Source: JBKJZO01 sp046715235 (GTDB lineage Bacteria; Actinomycetota; Actinomycetes; BP-191). Taken from it: a DNA stretch of 8,756 bases. The notes beneath the pieces are model-generated. The model was not told the DNA's origin. It searched no databases and saw nothing but the letters and a program-made list of their open reading frames with translations. Made by a program: the position numbers and the translations under genes. Below are positions 1 through 4,570 of the stretch, piece by piece (the stretch's first letter is position 1; each line of letters starts with the position of its first letter). The stretch lies in NCBI GenBank assembly GCA_046715235.1, contig JBKJZO010000099.1, positions 1 through 8,756 on the forward strand, given 5' to 3'.

Positions 1-67
1 CCAAGCACAAGACGGCATACTAGATGTCTTAGGGTCTCGTGGGCTCGGAGATTTTTATAAGAGACAG
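1..67 (+). other. Illumina Nextera P7/i7 adapter left in the assembly (non-genomic)
   Basis: Bases 2-25 match the 24-nt P7 flow-cell primer except at 8 (C for G) and 21 (T for G). Bases 26-33 (GTCTTAGG) occupy the i7 index slot; the reverse complement CCTAAGAC is, from memory, a Nextera XT v2 index. Bases 34-48 match the Nextera read-2 linker exactly. Bases 49-67 match the 19-bp Tn5 mosaic end with T for G at 53 and 55. The order and spacing are those of a Nextera library molecule, and the typA reading frame begins immediately at base 68. This is sequencing-library contamination, not biology. It should be trimmed and should not be read as a transposon end. Confidence 0.97.
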
Positions 68-577
68 GTCCCGGCCCGCGGCCTGATCGGCTTCCGCACC
101 GAGTTCCTCACCGAGACCCGCGGCACCGGGCTGCTGCACCACGTCCACGAGCGGTACGAGCCGTGGCACGGCGAGATCCGCACCCGGCCTTCCGGTTCGC
201 TCGTCGCTGACCGCAGCGGCCCCACGACCGGTTTCGCGCTTGCCAACTTGCAAGAGCGCGGCACGATGTTCGTCGGCCCCGGCACCGAGGTCTACGAGGG
301 CATGATCGTCGGCGAGAACTCGCGGTCGGATGACATGGACGTCAACCCGACCAAGGAGAAGAAGCTCACCAACATGCGGCAGTCGTCGTCCGACGTACTC
401 GTGCCGCTGATCCCGCACAAGGCGCTCTCACTCGAGCAGGCGCTGGAGTTCTGCCGCGAGGACGAGTGCGTCGAGGTGACGCCGGCGACGGTGCGGATCC
501 GCAAGGTCGAGCTGTCAGCAACCGACCGCGAACGCAACCGCGGCAAGCGCGCCAAGGCCCGCCTCGAAGCGCAGTAG
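68..577 (+). CDS. typA: Translational GTPase TypA/BipA, C-terminal fragment (5' truncated)
   Basis: TypA/BipA is a ribosome-binding translational GTPase of the EF-G/LepA group, linked to ribosome assembly and stress growth. The 169 visible residues are the C-terminal part of a protein usually a little over 600 residues long, so the GTPase and first beta-barrel domains are missing. The frame opens with PARGLIGFRTEFLTETRGTG, continues through GSLVADRSG, NLQERGTMFVGPGTEVYEGM and IVGENSRSDDMDVN, and then KEKKLTNMR, LSLEQALEFCREDE and VEVTP. These are the diagnostic EF-G domain V-like and BipA-specific C-terminal motifs. The protein ends in a basic tail (NRGKRAKARLEAQ). The stop TAG (575-577) is followed at once by an in-frame TGA. 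The truncation is caused by the contig edge and adapter, not by a genomic break. Identification is firm. Confidence 0.96.
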   Translation, partial: VPARGLIGFRTEFLTETRGTGLLHHVHERYEPWHGEIRTRPSGSLVADRSGPTTGFALANLQERGTMFVGPGTEVYEGMIVGENSRSDDMDVNPTKEKKLTNMRQSSSDVLVPLIPHKALSLEQALEFCREDECVEVTPATVRIRKVELSATDRERNRGKRAKARLEAQ

Positions 578-619
578 TGAATCTCGGGATAACCGCCTCG
601 GGGGACATGACGGTCGCCG

Positions 620-632
620 TACCCTGCATGGA
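620..632 (+). promoter_or_regulatory. Possible -10 element for a leaderless transcript
   Basis: TACCCT at 620-625 fits the actinobacterial TANNNT -10 pattern. Its last T lies seven bases before the A of the ATG at 632, so transcription could begin at the start codon itself. No Shine-Dalgarno sequence is visible ahead of that ATG, which agrees with a leaderless message. There is no convincing -35. This is inferred from spacing only. Confidence 0.3.
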
Positions 633-1696
633 TGGACCGAGGGCGGTTTTCCGCAGAAGCTGCATCGCTTGGGATAACAGAGGCGCAGTCGCTGGCACTG
701 TTCGAACGGCTGTACGCCGAGCCGGCGCAAGCGTGGGGAGCACCCGCACCCCTACCTGTCGCGGCCGATCCCTTGTCGCGTCCGGCCGATGGATTCGGTG
801 ACCAGGGCCAGCTGACCCGACTGATTCAAGTGCTCGTCTGGCTCGGCGTGATGCTGGTGATCGGCGCGCACGGGTGGTGGTCAACCGAAGGGTACGAAGC
901 CCTCGGCATCGGCCTCGTTCTCGGGCTGACCCTGGTGTGGCAGGCCGGCTTTCTGCTGGCAGCGGAGTGGTCTCGCCGGGAAGGGCACGGCTCCCTCGAG
1001 GCCGGATTCGCCACCGTGGTCGCGTTCTACACGCCACTGACCATCTATTGCCTCCAGCGGATGGCCGGGGTCGAATTCGACTTCGACAACTACGGCGACT
1101 TCTACCAGTGGGTGTCCGGCGGCTGGGTGTTCATGGAAGTCGCGTCAATCGCCGTCGCCATCGCCCTTCTGTGGCGCTACCGCAGACCGTTCGTGACGTT
1201 CCCGCTGACGGTGTTCATCGGCTTCATGCTCATGGATCTCACGGCTCGGATCCTCGAGACAGGGTCGGACGACGAGTTCGGGTCCATCGAGAGGGTCGTC
1301 CTGGTTGGCGGCGCCCTCATGATCGCGGCGGCCGTCGTACTCGATCTGCGGGGGTGGCGCAGATTCGCGTTCTGGCCACATCTGGTCGGCCTAGGGCTGG
1401 TCGCGTGGGGCATCCCGCTGTCGTGCGACGGCCAGACGTGGTCGCTGTACTTGAGCGCCGGCTTGTACCTCGCCGTCGGCACGTGGCTGGCCCGGATGCT
1501 CTACCTCGCGGCCGGCGGTCTGATGTTGTGGATCGCCCTGAGTATCTCGGCGCAGGGCCCGGCGTTCCCGTTCGTGTTGATGTTCGGCGGCATCGCATTC
1601 ATCGGCTGCGCAATCTGGCTCGCGCGCGGCGACAGCCCGATGCGGCGATGGCTTGCCGGGCGGCAGCTGGTACCCCAACGCGATCTGGACTTCTAG
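632..1696 (+). CDS. Polytopic membrane protein of unknown function (DUF2157-like architecture)
   Basis: This encodes 354 residues. A short soluble N-terminal segment of about 50 residues contains a helical stretch (SLGITEAQSLALFERLYAE). It is followed by about ten hydrophobic segments, at roughly 60-80, 89-111, 125-142, 163-184, 189-210, 225-245, 250-266, 272-291, 293-309 and 314-332. The protein ends in a short basic tail (MRRWLAGRQLVPQRDLDF). A small N-terminal helical domain followed by many membrane spans resembles DUF2157-type proteins, but I see no decisive motif, so function is unassigned. The loop between spans 3 and 4 is rich in D and aromatic residues (EFDFDNYGDFYQW). ATG 632 is used because of the -10-like element just upstream; an ATG at 628 is in another frame. 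The flavin reductase gene starts 38 nt after the stop, so the two may be co-transcribed. Confidence 0.8.
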   Translation: MDRGRFSAEAASLGITEAQSLALFERLYAEPAQAWGAPAPLPVAADPLSRPADGFGDQGQLTRLIQVLVWLGVMLVIGAHGWWSTEGYEALGIGLVLGLTLVWQAGFLLAAEWSRREGHGSLEAGFATVVAFYTPLTIYCLQRMAGVEFDFDNYGDFYQWVSGGWVFMEVASIAVAIALLWRYRRPFVTFPLTVFIGFMLMDLTARILETGSDDEFGSIERVVLVGGALMIAAAVVLDLRGWRRFAFWPHLVGLGLVAWGIPLSCDGQTWSLYLSAGLYLAVGTWLARMLYLAAGGLMLWIALSISAQGPAFPFVLMFGGIAFIGCAIWLARGDSPMRRWLAGRQLVPQRDLDF

Positions 1697-1734
1697 CACA
1701 CGCTACTTTCCGTTGCTACGGGCATCGACGCGGG

Positions 1735-2220
1735 GTGACAGACGCGACTCCTCTCGACCGATGGGTTGAGGGATTCGACTATCCGATGTTCGTCGTTACG
1801 ACGGCCGCGGGTGGACGACGGGACGGCTGCCTAGTCGGTTTCCTCACCCAGAGCAGCATCGATCCGGCCCGGCTGCTCGTCTGCCTGTCGGACAAGAACC
1901 GCACCTGTCGCACGGCGCGGGCGGCCACCCATCTTGGGGTGCACGTACTGGACCGCGCGCAGCTCGACCTCGCGGCGCTGTTCGGTTCAGAGACCGGTGA
2001 CGAGATCGACAAGTTCGAGCGGTGCGGCTGGGACGACGTCGACGGCGTACCGGTGTTGCATGATGCCCCGCGGTACGCCGTCGGGCGCATCCTCGAGACC
2101 GCGCCCTGGGGTGACCACATCGGCTTTCACGTCGAGCCGGCGGAGGTGGTCGTACGGCGGCCGTGCGATCCGCTGATGTTCTCCGACGTGCGTGACCTCA
2201 AGCCAGGGCACGACGCCTGA
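1735..2220 (+). CDS. Flavin reductase-like FMN-binding protein (split-barrel family)
   Basis: This encodes 161 residues, typical for single-domain flavin reductases, which bind FMN or FAD on a split beta-barrel and either supply reduced flavin to partner oxygenases or act as flavin-dependent enzymes. Family features in order are an N-terminal strand (DYPMFVVTTAAGGRRDGCLVG, residues 15-35), the flavin-contacting segment FLTQSSIDPARLLVCLSDKNRT (36-57), the helix LFGSETGDEIDKFE (82-95), and the late strand GDHIGFHVEPAEVVV (126-140). The GTG at 1735 is the start that begins just before this fold. It has only a G-rich stretch ahead of it, while TACTTT at 1704-1709 could serve as a -10. No oxygenase gene is adjacent, so the partner and substrate are unknown. 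It probably shares a transcript with the membrane protein upstream and ends at the stem-loop 2259-2308. Confidence 0.85.
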   Translation: MTDATPLDRWVEGFDYPMFVVTTAAGGRRDGCLVGFLTQSSIDPARLLVCLSDKNRTCRTARAATHLGVHVLDRAQLDLAALFGSETGDEIDKFERCGWDDVDGVPVLHDAPRYAVGRILETAPWGDHIGFHVEPAEVVVRRPCDPLMFSDVRDLKPGHDA

Positions 2221-2258
2221 CACGCTGGATCCGACGGCCCAGCTTGATAACGCTGGAA

Positions 2259-2308
2259 GAAAGTTGCCGCAATCGGAAGGAAGTCTTTCGTCAATCGCGG
2301 CAAGTTTC
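2259..2308. terminator. Extended stem-loop, likely bidirectional terminator between convergent genes
   Basis: The outer arms 2259-2273 and 2294-2308 pair at 13 of 15 positions: GAAA/TTTC at the base, a mismatch, TTGCCGC/GCGGCAA, a mismatch, then AT/AT. After a three-base bulge (2291-2293), an inner stem pairs 2274-2279 with 2285-2290, including one G-T wobble, over a five-base loop. The element lies between the stop of the plus-strand flavin reductase gene and the stop of the minus-strand HTH_42 gene. The A-run and T-run at the base suit termination on both strands. A long U tail is absent, as is common in actinobacteria. Confidence 0.7.
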
Positions 2309-2321
2309 CTCCGAGATCACG

Positions 2322-3374
2322 TCAGGTCGCGAGAAACGCCACGACCTCCTTCAGCTTGTGGTCGAGGCGTCGGCGTACCGCCGCGCCGATCGTGTCGAAC
2401 AGCTCGACCGTCACGCCGTCTTTCACGGTCAGGTCCCACAGACCGGCAGCCTGGCCGTCGATGAGGATGACCGGCTTGCCGTCGCCGGGAAACCCGCGCG
2501 CACCGTCGCTGTAGACGCGATGCAGTACGTCGTCGGCGACGAAACGCGCACGACCGTCGGGCGCGTGCCCCATCGTGTAGGAGTCCCACTTGGGCAGCAG
2601 GTCGACCGTGCCGCGCGGCTTGGTGGTCGACTCGAAGTCGCGTTCGTCCTCGGCGCGAAGCAACAGGTCGTCGCCGACATCGACAGTCGTGTGCGCGGCG
2701 AACGCGGTCGCGGCCTCGCGCACGCCGATGCCGCACCACCACGCGAAGTCCGTGACGCGTGCCGGCCCGAAAGCGCGCAGGTACTCGCCGGCCAGCCAGG
2801 CGAAGGCGTCAGGGCGCTTCGTACCGCGTAGCACCTCGGGCGCCCAGGCCTTGGTCGCGACGTACTTCAGGCGGTCGGCGCGCAGGCTCGCGCCCGAAAC
2901 GCGAAGCAGCACTCCTTCCTTGCATAGGCAGCGCAGCACCTGTCCCTGCGTCAGCCCGCTCAGACCGGTCGCGGCCTGGAGTTCCTTGGGCGCTACCGGC
3001 TTCTTGGCTGCGGCGAGGATTCGCGGCCGCATCGCCTCGTAGTCGCCGACGTCGACGCCGAGCTCGCGCAGCCGGCGTTCGATGTCGCGGGTCGCGAACC
3101 GGAAATGCGGATACAGCCGGGCGGCGCTCTCGCGCGGAAGCAGGAACCCGCTGCGCCGCATCGCCGGCATCCGTACGGCGCGGCCCTCACTGTCGAAGGC
3201 GGCGTACTCCTCGCGCGTCATGCCGCGAGTGCGGGCGAGCAGGGCCAGTGGCGCCGTCGGGTGCACGCTGTAGACGCCGACGACGCTGCGCAGGGCCTCC
3301 TCCGTGGAAGACGCGGGATCGCCGAGCCGTTGTTGACGGTGGGTCCAGGCCCGAAGGCGCGTCACCAGGTCCAT
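2322..3374 (-). CDS. Winged-helix HTH_42 (YcaQ/AlkZ-like) DNA-binding domain protein
   Basis: This encodes 350 residues, the normal length for the HTH_42 superfamily. The superfamily includes the bacterial interstrand-crosslink DNA glycosylases AlkZ and YcaQ (AlkX) and many uncharacterised actinobacterial paralogues. Visible family landmarks are the N-terminal helical region, a winged-helix segment near 125-160 (ATGLSGLTQGQVLRCLCKEG), the FGPARVTDFAWWCGI motif (202-217), and the C-terminal LLPKWDSYTMG (259-269) with FPGDGKPVILIDGQAAGLWD (295-314). The short N-terminal stretch where characterised members carry a Q-hydrophobic-D/Q catalytic motif reads VVGVYSVHP (31-39) here, so glycosylase activity is doubtful. 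ATG 3374 is chosen because the open frame upstream runs through the mshB promoter and start. A GATACT sequence lies six bases ahead of it, suggesting a leaderless start. The gene is divergent from mshB. Family is confident; the biochemical role is unknown. Confidence 0.85.
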   Translation of the reverse strand: MDLVTRLRAWTHRQQRLGDPASSTEEALRSVVGVYSVHPTAPLALLARTRGMTREEYAAFDSEGRAVRMPAMRRSGFLLPRESAARLYPHFRFATRDIERRLRELGVDVGDYEAMRPRILAAAKKPVAPKELQAATGLSGLTQGQVLRCLCKEGVLLRVSGASLRADRLKYVATKAWAPEVLRGTKRPDAFAWLAGEYLRAFGPARVTDFAWWCGIGVREAATAFAAHTTVDVGDDLLLRAEDERDFESTTKPRGTVDLLPKWDSYTMGHAPDGRARFVADDVLHRVYSDGARGFPGDGKPVILIDGQAAGLWDLTVKDGVTVELFDTIGAAVRRRLDHKLKEVVAFLAT

Positions 3375-3427
3375 CGCCGAAGTATCCCCACGTAATGTGA
3401 CAGTCCACCCGACCCGCGAGGAGTCCC
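3375..3427. promoter_or_regulatory. Divergent promoter region between the HTH_42 gene and mshB
   Basis: Only 53 bases separate the two divergent start codons. On the plus strand TAATGT (3393-3398) fits a -10 and would give mshB a short leader holding the GAGGAG ribosome-binding site (3418-3423), four bases before its GTG. On the minus strand GATACT (3381-3386) sits six bases before the HTH_42 ATG. The two -10-like sequences are only six bases apart on opposite strands. Neither has a clear -35. If both work, the two genes would compete for polymerase. Confidence 0.4.
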
Positions 3428-4303
3428 GTGTCTGACCGCAGCATCCTGCTCGTCCACGCGCACCCCGACGACGAGACGATCGGCACCGGCACAACCATGG
3501 CCAAGTACGCCGACGAGGGCGCCCGCGTGACGCTGGTGACGTGCACGCTCGGCGAGGAGGGGGAGATCGTCGTCGATGACTTGGCCGAGCTTGCCGCCGC
3601 CCGGCAGGACCGCCTGGGTGAGCTGCGCATTGACGAGCTTGCGGCCGCGTGCGAGCTGCTCGGCGTACAGGACCATCGTTTTCTCGGCTCCGCCGGCCGC
3701 TGGCGCGACTCGGGAATGATGGGCGAGCCGACCAACGACCGGTCGAACTGTTTCTGGCAGGCCGACATGGACGCCGCCGTCGGCGAGCTGGTGCGGGTCA
3801 TCCGCGAGACCAAGCCGCAGGTGGTCGTGACGTACGACGACAACGGCGGCTACGGGCACCCCGACCACATCCAGGCACACCGGGTCGCCGTCGGCGCCTA
3901 CGACGCCGCGGGCGATCCGGGGCGCTACCCCGAGGCCGGCGCGCCGTGGCAGCCGAGCAAGCTCTACTTCACGGCCGTGCCCAAGAGCGTGCTGGCCGCA
4001 GGCTTCGAGTACATGAAGGCAGCCGAGTCCGACTTCTTCGACGGCATCGAGTCGGCTGACGGGCTGCCGTTCGGCGTACCCGACGAGGTCGTCACGACCA
4101 AGATCGACGCCCGCGAGTACGTCGACCGCAAGATGGCGGCGATGCGCGCCCACCGCAGCCAGATCGCCGAAAAGAGCGTGTTCTTCGCGTTGCCCGAGGA
4201 CCTGGTCCCGAGCGCGTGGGGTGACGAGTACTACATCCTGGCGCGCGGGGAACTGAGCGGCGAGCGGGATGCCGACGGCCGTGAGTACGACCTGTTCGCG
4301 TAG
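3428..4303 (+). CDS. mshB: MshB: N-acetyl-1-D-myo-inositol-2-amino-2-deoxy-alpha-D-glucopyranoside deacetylase
   Basis: MshB is a cytosolic zinc enzyme that removes the acetyl group from GlcNAc-inositol to give GlcN-inositol, the second committed stage of mycothiol synthesis in actinobacteria. The 291 residues match the family length. The PIG-L/LmbE signature HAHPDDE occupies residues 10-16 and GYGHPDH ends at 147. By comparison with Mycobacterium tuberculosis MshB, the zinc ligands should be H12, D15 and H147, with D14 and H144 in catalysis. All are present. LGEEGEIV and FLGSAGRWRDSGMMGEP are more typical of MshB than of its paralogue Mca, the mycothiol-conjugate amidase, which is the main alternative. 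The GTG start has a GAGGAG ribosome-binding site four bases upstream. The three-hairpin region beginning 46 nt after the stop is the likely transcript end. Confidence 0.93.
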   Translation: MSDRSILLVHAHPDDETIGTGTTMAKYADEGARVTLVTCTLGEEGEIVVDDLAELAAARQDRLGELRIDELAAACELLGVQDHRFLGSAGRWRDSGMMGEPTNDRSNCFWQADMDAAVGELVRVIRETKPQVVVTYDDNGGYGHPDHIQAHRVAVGAYDAAGDPGRYPEAGAPWQPSKLYFTAVPKSVLAAGFEYMKAAESDFFDGIESADGLPFGVPDEVVTTKIDAREYVDRKMAAMRAHRSQIAEKSVFFALPEDLVPSAWGDEYYILARGELSGERDADGREYDLFA

Positions 4304-4349
4304 TCCAGCAATTGTGGGCGCCGGCGCGGGGGATCGGTCACTGCGTGTC

Positions 4350-4385
4350 ATGCCGGCACGAGAATCCGGGGGGTTGCCGCGGCAT
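4350..4385 (+). other. Stem-loop 1 downstream of mshB
   Basis: ATGCCG (4350-4355) pairs with CGGCAT (4380-4385). GCA (4356-4358) can continue the stem with TGC (4375-4377) across a two-base bulge. The loop is G-rich. It is the weakest of three consecutive hairpins and could be part of the mshB 3' end. Confidence 0.45.
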
Positions 4386-4387
4386 TT

Positions 4388-4428
4388 CGACTACTCCGTT
4401 CGAGTGAACCTGTCACTCGCCGTAGTCG
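4388..4428 (+). terminator. Strong stem-loop 2: mshB terminator or leader structure
   Basis: CGACTAC (4388-4394) pairs perfectly with GTAGTCG (4422-4428). After an asymmetric internal loop (six bases against two), CGAGTGA (4401-4407) pairs perfectly with TCACTCG (4413-4419) over a five-base loop. That makes fourteen Watson-Crick pairs in total. No U-run follows directly; CTTT occurs at 4434-4437. It lies 84 nt past the mshB stop and about 140 nt before the next start, so it could terminate mshB or be part of a structured leader. Confidence 0.6.
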
Positions 4429-4436
4429 CTGATCTT

Positions 4437-4456
4437 TCGGACATGCGATAGTCCGA
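4437..4456 (+). other. Stem-loop 3 upstream of the FtsH-like gene
   Basis: TCGGAC (4437-4442) pairs with GTCCGA (4451-4456) over an eight-base loop. A T-G wobble can extend the base by one pair (4436 with 4457). It follows stem-loop 2 by eight bases and directly precedes a tandem direct repeat. Confidence 0.5.
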
Positions 4457-4459
4457 GCA

Positions 4460-4523
4460 GGCCGCAGACAGACCTTCGCTGGGTTTGCATCGGCAGGACG
4501 GCCGCAGACCTTGAGTGGGTTTT
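4460..4523 (+). repeat. Tandem direct repeat upstream of the FtsH-like gene
   Basis: AGACCTT-3 nt-TGGGTTT occurs at 4470-4486 and again at 4506-4522, an offset of 36 bases. Each copy is preceded by GGCCGCAGAC (4460-4469 and 4500-4509). The spacer between the two conserved blocks differs (CGC and GAG) while the blocks are identical. Each copy is also a loose inverted repeat (AGACC against GGTTT), as expected of protein-binding sites. The pair ends 48 bases before the chosen FtsH-like start. Confidence 0.55.
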
Positions 4524-4554
4524 CGCACTTTCTTGCGCCCCTCTCGGCACACGT

Positions 4555-4561
4555 GAAGGAG
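4555..4561 (+). promoter_or_regulatory. Ribosome-binding site that sets the FtsH-like start
   Basis: GAAGGAG ends nine bases before ATG 4571. This strong site favours 4571 over an in-frame TTG at 4511, which lacks a ribosome-binding site and falls inside the second copy of the direct repeat. Confidence 0.75.
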
Positions 4562-4570
4562 CGTCAGCGC

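Noticed and set aside
49..67. Tn5-type 19-bp mosaic end, as if a transposon ended here
   Set aside because: It is preceded by the Nextera linker, an index and the P7 primer in exact order, so it comes from library preparation and not from a genomic transposon.
874..1734. N-terminal half of a 448-codon open frame running into the flavin reductase
   Set aside because: The first part is arginine/histidine-rich shadow translation of the membrane protein gene. Only the part from GTG 1735 has a recognisable fold.
2244..2831. 195-codon plus-strand open frame opposite the HTH_42 gene
   Set aside because: It overlaps the terminator stem-loop and the conserved C-terminal motifs of the minus-strand gene. 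It has no domain signal.
3375..3494. 40-residue N-terminal extension of the HTH_42 protein
   Set aside because: It is arginine/cysteine-rich, overlaps the mshB start on the opposite strand and lies outside the family alignment. ATG 3374 fits the family length.
4269..4451. 60-codon open frame across the mshB end and the hairpin region
   Set aside because: It overlaps the mshB 3' end, its codons run through two strong hairpins, and it has no ribosome-binding site or recognisable motif.
4511..4570. TTG start giving the FtsH-like protein 20 extra residues
   Set aside because: It has no ribosome-binding site and lies inside the tandem repeat, whereas ATG 4571 has GAAGGAG at good spacing.
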